From the NCBI RefSeq assembly GCF_011516635.5, contig NZ_CP096255.1, positions 2,044,501-2,108,500 on the forward strand: a stretch of DNA of 64,000 bases, given 5' to 3'. Below, one piece after another: positions 34,841-44,805 of the stretch. Positions within the stretch are counted from its first letter, which is position 1. The number at the start of each line of letters is the position of its first letter. This DNA is from Bradyrhizobium barranii subsp. apii. Lineage in GTDB: Bacteria > Pseudomonadota > Alphaproteobacteria > Rhizobiales > Xanthobacteraceae. The notes beneath the pieces are model-generated. The model had not been told where the DNA came from, searched no databases, and saw only the letters and a program-made list of their open reading frames with translations. Position numbers and translations under genes: made by a program.

Positions 34841-35776
34841 GTGTCTGTTCCAAAACATGTTGAGTCGAATGAATCGGTTGTGATTCAAGGTGAGCGGCCT
34901 GATTCGATGGGGACGCGCCGCCAATGTGGACTACCGAGAACCGTGCACGCTACGACCGCAGCCGCCTGCGCTATCCGAGCGACTTGACCGACGAGGAGTG
35001 GGCGCTGATCGCGCCTCGCATCCCGCCGGCCAAGCGCGGCGGCAACAAGCGTACGGTGGACCTGCGCGAGATTGCCAACGGGCTGATGTACATCCTGAGC
35101 ACAGGTTGCCAGTGGCGCGCGATCCCCAAGGACCTGCCGCCGCGCTCGACGCTGTATGGCTACTTCGATCTGTGGAGCTGGAACGGCACGCTCGATAAAA
35201 TTCATCACGCCCTCTATGTCGAATGTCGCGAAAGGGCCGAGCGCGAGGCTTCTCCCACCGCCGCCATCATCGATAGCCAGAGCGTGAAAAGCGCTGAAAA
35301 AGGGGGCCTCATGATCTCCATGGCTACGACGCGGGCAAGAAGATCAAGGGCAAGAAGCGGCACATTCTCGTCGACACGCAAGGCCTCTTGATGCACGCCA
35401 TCGTGCATGCGGCGGACATCCAGGATCGCGACGGCGGCGTGCTCCTGATGGCAACGTTGTTCGGCCTCTATCCCTTTCTTCTGAAGCTCTACGCCGACGG
35501 CGGATATCAAGGGCCACATTTCCAGAAGGGGCTGCGTAGCGCTCTGAAGCGCGTGAACCTCGAAATCGTCAAACGCTCCGATCAGGCTCACCGTTTCGTC
35601 GTCTTGCCCAAACGCTGGATCGTCGAGCGTACCTTTGCCTGGCTCGGGCGATGCCGAAGACTGTCCAAAGATTGGGAATGCTTCAATCACAGGGCGCTCG
35701 CCTTTCTCAAGCTGGCCTCCATCCGACTCATGCTGCGAAAGCTATGCAATCCAAGGTAATCTTTCCGGACAGACTC
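34841..35776 (+). mobile_element. IS5-family element type B, copy 3
   Basis: 936 bp, flanked by TTA (34838-34840 and 35777-35779). The ends are GTGTCTGTTCCAAAA and GAGTCTGTCCGGAAA. It ends only 31 bp before the stop codon of the minus-strand AT-hook-like gene. Confidence 0.93.
34924..35759 (+). CDS. IS5 type B transposase, two overlapping frames, copy 3
   Basis: orfA is 34924-35391 and orfB 35388-35759, with the A5G5 junction at 35297-35306. orfA lies in frame 1 and orfB in the -1 frame relative to it. Products are identical to the other two copies, which argues that this split frame is the normal state of an active element. Confidence 0.9.
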
Positions 35777-35807
35777 TTAGACCGAACCGATCTAAGATTC
35801 CGCCGAC

Positions 35808-35864
35808 TTAAGCCGATCGTTTGCGATGGTTCTTGCGGTGTTTGCCTTGGGGGCGCCCGTGCGA
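35808..35864 (-). pseudogene. AT-hook-like gene, C-terminal end
   Basis: This is the last part of a minus-strand gene split by IS256 copy 3. Removing the IS and one TSD restores the reading SHGRPQGKHRKNHRKRSA and a TAA stop at 35808-35810. The GRPQGK core resembles an AT-hook, and the tail is strongly basic. Confidence 0.72.
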
Positions 35865-37293
35865 GGGGATGTCCCGGGTTCTGTTGAATTTCTGAAGAGG
35901 TCGGCGTTGCCCACCTTGAGCCGGTAGGCTCGGGGTGCTGATTCCACAAAGGAGAGCAACGCCATGACGAGAGATATCACACCGGCTGGTTGGCCGGCGA
36001 CCGGGGCTGTGGAGAAATCATTTGCGGAAGTGCGAGCGAGCTTCGATCGGTTCTGCCTTGCGGCAGGAATCGAGGCGCTCGGCACGATGATGGAGGCGGA
36101 TGTGACAGCGGCCTGCGGGCCGCGCCACGGTCGTGATGCGGCGCGGCGGGCGCACCGTTGGGGCCGAACGCGGGGGCGGATCGGTTTCCACGGCGGCAAG
36201 ATCGAGGTCGATCGCCCGCGGGTCCGGGGCATGGACGGCCGCGAGGTCACGATCCCGAGCTGGGAAACGGCGGCGCAGGAGGACTGGCTCGGTCGCTGGG
36301 CGATGAACCTGATGCTGATCAATGTGTCGACGCGCCGGTTCGGCCGCGCCGTCCGGCTGCCCGAGGGTGACGTGCCGGCACCGCCCGGATCGGGGATTTC
36401 GAAGTCGGCGGCCTCGCGGAGGTTCGTGGCTCTGTCGGCGGCGCGGCTGGCCGACTTCATGGCTGCCGATCTGTCCGCGCTCGACCTTCTGGTGGTCCAA
36501 ATCGACGGGCTGCATCTCGACGACGATCTCGTGCTGGTGGCCGCGATCGGGGTTGACGGCGAAGGCAACAAGCATCCGCTGGCGCTGGTGGAAGGGGCGA
36601 CCGAGAATGCAGCAACGGTTCAGGCCCTGCTGGACAACCTGGTCTCGCGCGGGCTCGACCCGACGGTGCCAAGACTGTTCATCGCCGACGGCGCGAAGGC
36701 GTTGTCGAAGGCGATCCGCCGCACCTTCGGTTCGGCCGCTGCGATCCAGCGCTGCCAGATCCACAAGGCGCGCAACATCATGGAACGCCTGCCGAAAGAG
36801 CATCATGCGGCCACCCGCCGGGTGCTGCGCCAGGCCTGGGAGCTCGATGACGCCGACAAGGCTGAAAAATTGATCCGCAATCTCGCGCGTCGACTCGACC
36901 AGCAATGGCCCGGCGTTGCGGCCAGTATCCTCGAAGGCCTCGACGAAATCCTGACTGTCGTCCGGTTGAAGTTGCCGAAGGAGCTTCGCCGATCGCTCGC
37001 CTGTACCAATATCGCCGAGAACATGATGGGCACCATTCGCCGCGTCACGCGCAACGTTAAACGCTGGCGGGATGCCGGTATGGCCTTGCGATGGGTCGCG
37101 GCCGGTATGATCGAGGCCAACAAGGGCTTCCGACGATTGAAGGCGCATAAGCAATTGTCGGTTCTGCGTGCGGCCCTTCAAGCTCACCACGATCGCATGA
37201 CAATCAAGTCCGTTGCCCACGTCACGAGGGCTGCGTAATATTCATTCCGGCAACGTCGACCCGACGTAGTTCAACAGCGATCGGGACATCCCC
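35865..37293 (+). mobile_element. IS256-family element, copy 3
   Basis: 1429 bp with the 8-bp duplication CCGTGCGA at 35857-35864 and 37294-37301. It splits a minus-strand gene close to its 3' end. Ends and coding sequence match copies 1 and 2. Confidence 0.97.
35964..37238 (+). CDS. IS256-family transposase, copy 3
   Basis: The 424-residue DDE transposase is identical in sequence to the products at 159-1433 and 10681-11955. Its start follows the same AAAGGAG site and all catalytic residues are present. Confidence 0.97.
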   Translation: MTRDITPAGWPATGAVEKSFAEVRASFDRFCLAAGIEALGTMMEADVTAACGPRHGRDAARRAHRWGRTRGRIGFHGGKIEVDRPRVRGMDGREVTIPSWETAAQEDWLGRWAMNLMLINVSTRRFGRAVRLPEGDVPAPPGSGISKSAASRRFVALSAARLADFMAADLSALDLLVVQIDGLHLDDDLVLVAAIGVDGEGNKHPLALVEGATENAATVQALLDNLVSRGLDPTVPRLFIADGAKALSKAIRRTFGSAAAIQRCQIHKARNIMERLPKEHHAATRRVLRQAWELDDADKAEKLIRNLARRLDQQWPGVAASILEGLDEILTVVRLKLPKELRRSLACTNIAENMMGTIRRVTRNVKRWRDAGMALRWVAAGMIEANKGFRRLKAHKQLSVLRAALQAHHDRMTIKSVAHVTRAA

Positions 37294-37301
37294 CCGTGCG
37301 A

Positions 37302-37694
37302 TCGCTCCAGTACTTTCGGCAGAGAAGCCGCCGCTGGCGGAGCTATTGGCGAGGCTTGCTCGACCTCAACCGGCTCGGCTGGGTCGGGGGGCCGTATGGC
37401 TGGCGTTGCACCCAAGGCAGCCTCCTCGAGTTTGGCAAGGAAGTCGCGTCCTTGGTTCGTGATAGTCCATGCGCCGCGTTCACGAGTGATGAGTCCTTGG
37501 CTGAACGCATCAAGATCCGGCGCAAGTTCCGCGAGACGCTTCATACGCAACGTCCATTCAGGGCCGCTCGTATAGAAAACCGCGAGATGCAGCTTGATAA
37601 GCTCAAGGTTTCCCCGGCCGTCTGGCTGCCCTGCCAAAATCTTCAATATGGAAAGCTGAAAACTCACGCGCGCCACTCGAACGCAACGACTCAA
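37302..37694 (-). pseudogene. Winged-helix-like protein with basic tail, main part (split by IS256)
   Basis: The N-terminal 75 residues (FQLSILKILAGQPDGRGNLELIKLHLAVF, then ITRERGAWTITNQGRDFLAKLEE) have the helix pattern of a winged-helix domain like those in Mrr-type N-termini. A Pro/Ala-rich linker follows, then SLPKVLERSHG at the IS junction. Together with 35808-35864 the protein would be about 149 residues and end in an AT-hook-like basic tail. The insertion removes only the last 18 residues, so a product with a foreign tail could still bind DNA. The role is unknown, perhaps a nucleoid or regulatory protein. Confidence 0.68.
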
Positions 37695-38448
37695 TCCTTA
37701 CAATCTATCGGTTCTGGCCAACGGCTCATAGATCGGCCGTCAAGCTTCTCGCGGAGATGCTTGCTCGGTAAGCCTAACCGCCAAGGTTAATCGTGCCTGG
37801 AGGGTCAAAGGCAGACTTCGACAAGATAAAGGCGCTTGTAACGGAACCGATCCAGGTGGCCCCTTCCGTTACCGAAACACATCCGCCGATTCGTTAGACC
37901 ATAACTCCATCACCGCCAGCTTTTCCAGGATGGTTGGGCCATGAAGTACCGGCGCTTGCCGGTATCGCTGGCGTGGTCCAGATCGGATCTGTGATCGCCT
38001 GGCATTTCATGAGCGATGATGAGCAAGGCGATGCTTTAAGCAAAGTAGGTTTGGTCTTACCGACGCAATACTCCGACGCCGCGGCGCGATCGCGCCCGAC
38101 GCATTCGAACCGTCGTGCCACAGGTCGAAGTTACATCCGAGTTGCCGTTGGTCTTGGCAGATAGATGCGCGATGCCCGCTCAAAAAAAACAGTACCAAGA
38201 TTGTCGATTTTGGCTGTACCACCGCGCGATGTCATGGCGCTCGCGAGTAGGGCGGGATTGCAGGGGCGAACATGCAGCATGTGTCATTTGAATGCGGGTG
38301 CGGATGAAGCTTGCGCCGCCGCGCATGTTCAACGAGCGGTCACTCGTGGTTCTCACGATCGTGATTGGAATAACGAACGCCTATAAGCGTATGGCCATTG
38401 GGATTGAAATGCACAGCAAGCTCCAGGACGATTTGAATACGGCAGAGA
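37695..38448. other. Intergenic region, no convincing gene
   Basis: About 750 bp upstream of the histidine kinase. Short frames exist on both strands, but none has a ribosome site together with a recognisable sequence. The last 130 bp should contain the kinase promoter; no clear -35/-10 pair was found. Confidence 0.4.
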
Positions 38449-41019
38449 ATGACCATCTTGTCGCGCCTGTTGGCGCTTGTCGCAGTCGCGTTATTGCCCG
38501 CTATCTCGATTCAGGCGTACAACGAAGTTAACCTTCGACGCGCGCGCCAGGTGGACGTACAGAATCAGGCGCTCGGTCTCGCTAAGCTCGCCGCCGAACA
38601 GCAGCAACAGATCGTTCAGGGCATTCGGCAGGTCCTGATTGCGCTGTCCGAACTCCCTGCGATAAAGGCGAAAGATAGCAAGGGGTGCAATGCGGCGATG
38701 GCAGGGATGAGGTCCCGGTTTCCGGCTTTCCTCACTTTCGTCGCTACCGATCTGAGTGGCCAGCCCTTCTGCGATACAAACACGGATCGCAAGCCGGTGA
38801 ATGTCTCCGGGCGTCCCTACTTTGCGGACGCGTTGAAGACGGGCGCGTTTACGGTGGGACAATTCTCGATCGGTCTGTCCGTCGATCGGAAACTCATTCA
38901 GTTCGCGCTGCCTTTCTACGGAGATGATGGTCAGCCAGGGGGCGTCATCATTGCGCCTCTCGGCCTGGACTGGTTAGCGGACTACATCGCGCGCGCGGGT
39001 GTTCCGGCGGGAGACGCGCTGGCCATCACGGATCGCAACGGCACCTACCTTGCCCGCTATCCGGACAATGACCGATTTGTCGGTAAGAAATTGGTTCGCG
39101 CTGGTGATGAGAGGCAGTATGGCGACGGTCTCGCAGCCGACCTGGTTGATGTCGACGGCGTCGAGAGGATCGTGGGTTTCTCGGCTCTCGGGCCCGATTC
39201 CGGGGGACTTCGCGTCAGCTTCGGCCTCGACAAGGCGAACGCCTTTGCCGAGATCCAGAGCCGGACCCGACACGACATCTTCCTCATCGCCCTCAGCGCC
39301 ATGATGGTGCTGGGCCTGACGCTGCTCGGCGCCCGGCAATTCATCCATCGGCCGCTCGGGCTATTAGTTGACGCCGCGAATCGATGGCGCCTCGGCGACT
39401 ATGCTCGCCGGGTGAACATCCGCGGCAGTTCTGAAATCGCAGGCGTAGCCGGCGCCTTCAACACCATGGCCGATGCGCTGGATCGCCGCGAGCAGGAATT
39501 GTCCGATGCAAAAGAGAAGGCCGAGGACGCCGCGGCCCGGCTTACGATGCTCTTCGAAAGCACGACAGACAGCGTCGTGATCGTCGACCACGATTGGCGG
39601 ATCAGCTTCTTCAACCAGAGGGCCTGGTCTCAGATCGCTCAGGGGCGTGATCTGATTGGAATGCACCTGCAGGCGTCGCTTCTGGATGCCCGCGATACGG
39701 GAATCGTCGAGCAGCTTCGGGAAGTCATGTCGAACCGCCGTCCGGTTTCGTTCGAAGCGCACTGTCCTCGTCGTGCCGCATGGTATGCGATCAACGCGTT
39801 TCCTTCTGGCGAAGGGATCGCGATCTTCTTTCGAGACGTCACCGAGCAAAAGCATGCTGTGGAGGCGCGCCAGCGCATCGAAGAGCAGCTTCATCAGAGC
39901 CAGAAGATGGAGTCCGTCGGACAGCTCACGGGCGGTGTTGCCCATGACTTCAACAACCTGCTTGCCGTCGTTTCGGGAAACCTTGATCTCATCGAGCGCG
40001 CGGCAAATGACGGCAAGATCCGGCGCTTCGCCGCGACTGCGCGGCGTGCCGCCGACCGGGGGGCGAAGCTCACCGCACAGCTCCTCGCTTTCTCTCGACG
40101 GCAAAAGCTCAACCCTAAACTGATCAATGCCAACGAGCTGATCTCCAACTTCCAGGGGCTCGTCCGTCAGGCGGTCGGCGCAGAATGCGAGGTCAGGCTG
40201 AAGATCGACGAGCGATTGTGGCTCTGTCAGGTGGATCCATCCCTGCTGGAGACTGCCCTTCTCAATCTAGCGCTGAACGGCCGCGATGCGATGCCGGGCG
40301 GCGGAGTGCTCGAGATCGAGGCGCGGAACGTCGTTCTGGATGGGGAAGCCGTCGCTGGATGTCCGGCCGGATCATATGTGAGGCTGTCCGTCTCGGATAC
40401 GGGGCAGGGGATGTCTCCCGAGGTGCGAGACCGGATTTTCGAGCCCTTCTTCACTACCAAGGAAGTTGGCAAGGGCACTGGCCTCGGTCTCAGCATGGTG
40501 TATGGCTTTGTCCGGCAATCCGGTGGCTATATTTCAGTCGAAAGTGCCCCTAACGCCGGCACCACGATCTCACTGTACCTGCCGAGAGCCAATCAGGAGG
40601 CTCGCGACGAGGTGGAAACCGAACAGACCCGGGCTATGCCGGGAGGCTCCGAGCGAATTCTTTTGGTCGAGGACAATGAAGATCTGTTGGAAGTCGTGTC
40701 TGCAATGCTGACGAGCTTTGGCTATCGGATTCGCCTTGCTCACAACGGTACCGAAGCCATCCGAATTCTCGACAGCGATCAGGGGTTCGATCTTCTGTTC
40801 AGCGATGTCGTCATGCCGAATGGTCCCAATGGCGTCGAGCTTGCTCGCGAAGCAAAGCGGCGGAACAGCAGGATCAAGATATTACTTACGTCGGGCTACG
40901 TGGGAGACGTGCTCGCGCGTCACGGGGCGACAGACGAGTTCCCGATTATTCACAAGCCCTTTGGCGTGGCCGAACTCGCTCAACGTCTGCATTCTCTTCT
41001 TCAGAAAGAAGATAGTTAG
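38449..41019 (+). CDS. Hybrid sensor histidine kinase with Cache, HAMP, PAS and receiver domains
   Basis: This is an 856-residue protein. An N-terminal membrane segment ([21 protein letters not shown]) and a second near 280-300 ([24 protein letters not shown]) enclose a periplasmic double-Cache-like sensor. HAMP follows ([20 protein letters not shown]), then PAS ([23 protein letters not shown]), HisKA with H499 in [10 protein letters not shown], an HATPase with NALNGRD-type N box ([12 protein letters not shown]) and G boxes ([22 protein letters not shown]), and a receiver domain with D786 in LLFSDVVMP. It autophosphorylates and passes phosphate to its own receiver; no separate regulator gene adjoins. 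Signal and output are unknown. The ABC/Dha locus downstream may or may not be its target. Confidence 0.9.
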   Translation: MTILSRLLALVAVALLPAISIQAYNEVNLRRARQVDVQNQALGLAKLAAEQQQQIVQGIRQVLIALSELPAIKAKDSKGCNAAMAGMRSRFPAFLTFVATDLSGQPFCDTNTDRKPVNVSGRPYFADALKTGAFTVGQFSIGLSVDRKLIQFALPFYGDDGQPGGVIIAPLGLDWLADYIARAGVPAGDALAITDRNGTYLARYPDNDRFVGKKLVRAGDERQYGDGLAADLVDVDGVERIVGFSALGPDSGGLRVSFGLDKANAFAEIQSRTRHDIFLIALSAMMVLGLTLLGARQFIHRPLGLLVDAANRWRLGDYARRVNIRGSSEIAGVAGAFNTMADALDRREQELSDAKEKAEDAAARLTMLFESTTDSVVIVDHDWRISFFNQRAWSQIAQGRDLIGMHLQASLLDARDTGIVEQLREVMSNRRPVSFEAHCPRRAAWYAINAFPSGEGIAIFFRDVTEQKHAVEARQRIEEQLHQSQKMESVGQLTGGVAHDFNNLLAVVSGNLDLIERAANDGKIRRFAATARRAADRGAKLTAQLLAFSRRQKLNPKLINANELISNFQGLVRQAVGAECEVRLKIDERLWLCQVDPSLLETALLNLALNGRDAMPGGGVLEIEARNVVLDGEAVAGCPAGSYVRLSVSDTGQGMSPEVRDRIFEPFFTTKEVGKGTGLGLSMVYGFVRQSGGYISVESAPNAGTTISLYLPRANQEARDEVETEQTRAMPGGSERILLVEDNEDLLEVVSAMLTSFGYRIRLAHNGTEAIRILDSDQGFDLLFSDVVMPNGPNGVELAREAKRRNSRIKILLTSGYVGDVLARHGATDEFPIIHKPFGVAELAQRLHSLLQKEDS

Positions 41020-41445
41020 TTAGGCAGGCACGAAGCCAGACGGCATCGCCGTCCATAGCGACAATGCGTATTCGTCTCTAGAGCCAGCCATCTCGCGGTT
41101 CTTGCAGATCAGGTCGAGGCAGCCGTGCGCGAACGCAAAGTCCCTGATGTAACTTAAGGTGGCGCAGATCGCATAGCCAGCACCGGTTGAGCGCATGGTC
41201 GCTGCCTCAATTTCGCGAGGGGCACCATGACCGAGCGACTTAAGAGCGTGCTTGCAATGTTTAGTATATAGTGTTTCACTAAACAAATCGAGCTTGGCTG
41301 AATCCCTAAGAATCCAGGCAGGCGCGAGGAAACGTCCGTTTAGTCGTTCAGCCCGTGAAGGACTGTATCGCTCTGCTCGAAGCATTCGAGCGGGTTGGAG
41401 AGTCGCGCCATGTCGATGGCCGGCCCCACTGGGAGGGAAAGCGTT
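41020..41445 (+). other. Upstream region of the ABC/Dha operon
   Basis: There is no supported gene in these 426 bp. The AT-rich stretch around 41255-41290 contains a palindrome (listed separately) and stands out from its GC-rich surroundings, so the operon promoter is probably here. Confidence 0.5.
41259..41284. promoter_or_regulatory. Palindromic operator candidate before the ABC/Dha operon
   Basis: GTTTAGT (41259-41265) and ACTAAAC (41278-41284) form a perfect seven-base inverted repeat 12 bp apart. Inside it AGTGTTTCACT (41270-41280) is a second palindrome overlapping the right arm. It lies 162 bp before the binding-protein start. A repressor of the LacI, GntR or DeoR type could bind here; the candidate in the operon is the protein at 50035. 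Confidence 0.55.
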
Positions 41446-42792
41446 ATGAAACAGACAGTAAAGGCGCTTCTTACTACGTTCGGAGTTCTCGCATCCGCGC
41501 TCGGTGTCGGAGTGGGGACTACTCCTGCGCATGCGCAGGCCAAGACCATCACGCTGTGCTGGGCCGCGTGGGATCCTGCCAACGCCCTGGTCGAACTGTC
41601 GAAGGATTTCACCGCCAAGACCGGCGTCGGCATGAAGTTCGAGTTCGTGCCGTGGACCAACTATGCCGACCGCTTCCTGAACGAGCTCAATTCGCATGGC
41701 TCGCTGTGCGATCTCATCATCGGGGATTCGCAATGGATCGGGGGCGCCGCCGAGAACGGTCAGTACGTCAAGCTCAACGATTTCTTCACAAAGGAAGGAA
41801 TCAGCATGGACGACTACATGCCGGCGACAGTGGTCGGCTATTCCGAGTGGCCGAAGAACAGCCCGAACTATTGGGCGCTGCCCGCCATGGGTGACGCGGT
41901 GGGCTGGACCTATCGCAAAGACTGGTTTGCGCGGCCTGAGATCCAGGCCGATTTCAAGGCCAAGTACGGCCGCGATCTCGCCGTGCCGAAGACGCTCGAT
42001 GAACTGCGCGACATCGCAAAATTCTTCCAGGGCCGCGAGATCGACGGCAAGAAGGTCTATGGCGCTTCGATCTATACCGAGCGGGGCTCGGAAGGCATCA
42101 CCATGGGCGTGTCGAACTACCTCTATGATTACGGCTTCCAGTATCAGGATCCGAAGAAGCCGTATTCAATGGACGGGTTCGTCAACTCGCCCGGCGCCGT
42201 GAAGGGGCTCGAGGCCTACAAGGAGCTCTACAAGTGCTGTACGCCCCCCGGAGCATCCAACTCCTACATGTCCGAAGGGCTTGATGCGTTCAAGTCGGGG
42301 CAAGTCGCGCTGCAGATGAACTTCTTCGCCTTCTTCCCGGGCCTCTACAAAGATCCGAACGTCGGTGGGGACAGGATCGGCTTCTTCAGCAATCCCGCCG
42401 GCCCCGCGACCCGGGCGACGCAGCTCGGTGGGCAGGGCATCTCGGTCGTTTCTTACTCCAAGAACCAGGCCGAGGCGCTGCAATATATCAAATGGTTCTC
42501 CGGTGGAGATGTGCAGAAGAAGTGGTGGGCGCTGGGCGGCTATTCCTGCGCCAAGTCAGTGTTGAACGATCCGGGCTTCCCGAACAGCGCGCCGTTTGCC
42601 GGCGAGTTTTTGAAGTCGATGGGAATGGTCGTCGACTTCTGGGCCGAGCCTTCCTATGCCCAACTCCTGCAAGCCGAACAGAAGCGCGTGCATGACTACG
42701 TGGTGGCGGACAAGGGCACGGCGCAGGAAGCGCTCGATGGCCTGGTAAAGGACTGGAAGGCGATCTTCAAGGAAGAAGGCAAGAAGTTCTAG
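41446..42792 (+). CDS. ABC transporter sugar/polyol-binding protein (GlpV-like)
   Basis: The 448-residue family 1 extracellular solute-binding protein has a signal peptide (VKALLTTFGVLASALGVGVGTTPAHAQA, cut near residue 28). The mature domain includes LVELSKDFTAKTGVGMKFEFVPWTNYADRFLNEL and the late GGQGISVVSYSKNQAEALQYIKWF. ATG 41446 follows GGGAGGG; the frame is open further upstream without a site. It captures the substrate in the periplasm for the permeases encoded next. By gene content of the locus the ligand is probably glycerol, dihydroxyacetone or a related polyol (inference). Confidence 0.9.
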   Translation: MKQTVKALLTTFGVLASALGVGVGTTPAHAQAKTITLCWAAWDPANALVELSKDFTAKTGVGMKFEFVPWTNYADRFLNELNSHGSLCDLIIGDSQWIGGAAENGQYVKLNDFFTKEGISMDDYMPATVVGYSEWPKNSPNYWALPAMGDAVGWTYRKDWFARPEIQADFKAKYGRDLAVPKTLDELRDIAKFFQGREIDGKKVYGASIYTERGSEGITMGVSNYLYDYGFQYQDPKKPYSMDGFVNSPGAVKGLEAYKELYKCCTPPGASNSYMSEGLDAFKSGQVALQMNFFAFFPGLYKDPNVGGDRIGFFSNPAGPATRATQLGGQGISVVSYSKNQAEALQYIKWFSGGDVQKKWWALGGYSCAKSVLNDPGFPNSAPFAGEFLKSMGMVVDFWAEPSYAQLLQAEQKRVHDYVVADKGTAQEALDGLVKDWKAIFKEEGKKF

Positions 42793-42800
42793 GGCAAACG

Positions 42801-42829
42801 CCTGGAGCGCACGCCGAGCGCGCTCCAGG
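42801..42829 (+). promoter_or_regulatory. Intercistronic stem-loop after the binding-protein gene
   Basis: CCTGGAGCGC (42801-42810) and GCGCTCCAGG (42820-42829) make a perfect ten-base stem with a nine-base loop and no T run. Such hairpins often stabilise the binding-protein mRNA, so that it is made in excess over the permeases. Confidence 0.7.
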
Positions 42830-42895
42830 CTCTCTTCGGTAGAACCCGCAGGCGTCGCATAGTCGACCATCGCGACGCCAGGATTGACCAGGGCC

Positions 42896-43855
42896 ATGAA
42901 CGATTTGAGCACTTCGTCGCAGATCACCTACCGGGCCGTCCCGATCCGACCAGGCGTGATACGTCGTATCCGCGGCCTTTCGGACCAGGCGCTCGCATGG
43001 CTCTTCATCACACCGACGATCGTGCTGCTGCTGGCGATCAATATCTTCCCGCTGGTATGGACGATCTACCTGTCATTTACCAACTACCGCGCCAATCGGC
43101 CGAACGCGCCGACGCTATGGCTGGGGACCGATTGGTACCAGTCGATCCTGGCCGATCCGGATATCTGGGCGGCAATGCAGGTCACGGCGCATTTCGTGGT
43201 TTGGACCGTGCTGATCGAGACTGTGCTCGGATTCGGCCTTGCGTTCCTGATCGACAAGAAATTCCGTGGCCATGGCCTGTGGACCACGATCATTCTGTTG
43301 CCGATGATGCTCTCACCAGCGGTTGTCGGCAATTTCTGGACCTTCCTCTATCAGCCGCAGATCGGGCTGTTCAACTACGTGGTCGCCTTCTTCACGGGGC
43401 GCGGCGCTTCGTCGTTCCAGATGCTGGGAGACGTGACCCTCAGCCCGTGGGCCATCGTCATCGTCGACGCCTGGATGTGGACGCCTTACGTGATGCTGAT
43501 TTGCCTGGCGGGGCTGCGGTCGATCCCGGATTACATTTATGAGGCGGCGGAGGTCGACCGCGCGTCGAATTGGCGGCAGTTCTGGTCGATCACGCTGCCG
43601 ATGGCTCTGCCGTTCATCATGCTCGCGGTGCTCTTTCGCGGGATCGAGAATTTCAAGATGTTCGACATGGTCAACCTCCTGACCGGAGGAGGGCCGGGCT
43701 CGACCACGGAAGTCGCTTCGATCACACTGAAGCGCGCGGCCTTTGAGAGTTGGCGAACCGGCTATTCCTCGGCCTTCGCGATCATTCTGTTCGTGACAGT
43801 GTTTGGCCTTGCCAACATCTACGTCAAGGCGCTGAACCGGGTGAAAAGCAGATGA
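42896..43855 (+). CDS. ABC transporter permease (MalF-type, GlpP-like)
   Basis: The 319-residue permease has six predicted membrane helices (first near WLFITPTIVLLLAINIFPLVWTIYLSF). The EAA loop is YIYEAAEVDRASNWRQFWSITLPMALPFIM, which contacts the ATPases. ATG 42896 is chosen; a TTG four codons upstream is possible. The stop overlaps the next start (ATGA), so the two permeases are coupled. Confidence 0.9.
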   Translation: MNDLSTSSQITYRAVPIRPGVIRRIRGLSDQALAWLFITPTIVLLLAINIFPLVWTIYLSFTNYRANRPNAPTLWLGTDWYQSILADPDIWAAMQVTAHFVVWTVLIETVLGFGLAFLIDKKFRGHGLWTTIILLPMMLSPAVVGNFWTFLYQPQIGLFNYVVAFFTGRGASSFQMLGDVTLSPWAIVIVDAWMWTPYVMLICLAGLRSIPDYIYEAAEVDRASNWRQFWSITLPMALPFIMLAVLFRGIENFKMFDMVNLLTGGGPGSTTEVASITLKRAAFESWRTGYSSAFAIILFVTVFGLANIYVKALNRVKSR

Positions 43856-44805
43856 GCGCCTCAAATGCAGCCCACTCAGTTGTCGAACCGTCGACTGGTA
43901 CTCGCCGCTTTGCCGGCCTGCTCGTCATACTCTATGCCATCATAACGATGGTTCCGCTGATATGGATCGTGCTCACCTCGTTCAAGTCGCCTGACGATGC
44001 GATCTCCTATCCGCCGAAGGTCCTCTTCAAGCCCTCCCTTGAAGGCTATTGCAATGTCTTCACAACACGCTCGCGTCAGACTCAGGAGTTTATCCAGACG
44101 CTGGGGCCGCCGCAGGGGCTTTGTGACAACATCGCGCGCAGCCGCAACATGGTTGTCGCCGGGCCGTCGAACTACGTGCCGCGCTTCATCAACTCGCTGA
44201 TCATCGCCTTTGGCTCGACGGTGCTTGCCGTCGCGCTCGGTACGCTCTCGGCTTATGGTTTTTCGCGCTTCCGCGTGCCTCTCAAGGACGACCTCCTGTT
44301 CTTCATTCTGTCGACCAGAATGATGCCGCCAATCGCGGTCGCGATCCCGATCTACCTGATGTACCGGACCGTCGGGCTATCGGATACCCGTCTCGGGATG
44401 ATCCTGCTCTACACGTCGGTGAACGTCTCGCTCGCCGTCTGGCTACTCAAGGGCTTCATCGACGAAATCCCGCGTGAATACGAAGAAGCGGCAATGATCG
44501 ATGGCTATACGCGCTTTCAGGCGTTCGTGAAGGTGGTTCTACCGCAGGCGACGACGGGGATCGCGGCGACGGCGATTTTCTGCCTTATTTTTGCGTGGAA
44601 CGAATACGCCTTTGCTGTGCTTCTGACCTCTGGCAACGCTCAGACCGCGCCCCCATTCATTCCGATCATCATTGGCGAAGGCGGCCAGGATTGGCCGGCC
44701 GTAGCCGCCGGCACGACGATCTTTCTTGTGCCGATCGTCGTGTTCACGGTGCTGCTTCGCAAGCATCTTCTGCGCGGGATTACCTTTGGGGCCGTTCGCA
44801 AATGA
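43852..44805 (+). CDS. ABC transporter permease (MalG-type, GlpQ-like)
   Basis: This is a 317-residue permease with the EAA loop EYEEAAMIDGYTRFQAFVKVVLPQA. Between the first and second membrane helices it has an unusually long external loop of about 85 residues, including CNVFTTRSRQTQEFIQTLGP and GLCDNIARSRN, with two cysteines that could pair in the periplasm. The start overlaps the previous stop, and its own stop overlaps the next small gene. Confidence 0.9.
   Translation: MSASNAAHSVVEPSTGTRRFAGLLVILYAIITMVPLIWIVLTSFKSPDDAISYPPKVLFKPSLEGYCNVFTTRSRQTQEFIQTLGPPQGLCDNIARSRNMVVAGPSNYVPRFINSLIIAFGSTVLAVALGTLSAYGFSRFRVPLKDDLLFFILSTRMMPPIAVAIPIYLMYRTVGLSDTRLGMILLYTSVNVSLAVWLLKGFIDEIPREYEEAAMIDGYTRFQAFVKVVLPQATTGIAATAIFCLIFAWNEYAFAVLLTSGNAQTAPPFIPIIIGEGGQDWPAVAAGTTIFLVPIVVFTVLLRKHLLRGITFGAVRK

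Noticed and set aside
32411..35776. Composite transposon made of two inverted IS5 type B copies carrying the PilZ and small secreted genes
   Set aside because: Each copy has its own TTA on both sides, so independent insertions are simpler; 3-bp targets give no support for joint movement.
41020..41733. Minus-strand ORF across the operon leader
   Set aside because: It crosses the promoter region and the start of the binding-protein gene with Arg-rich, shadow-like composition.
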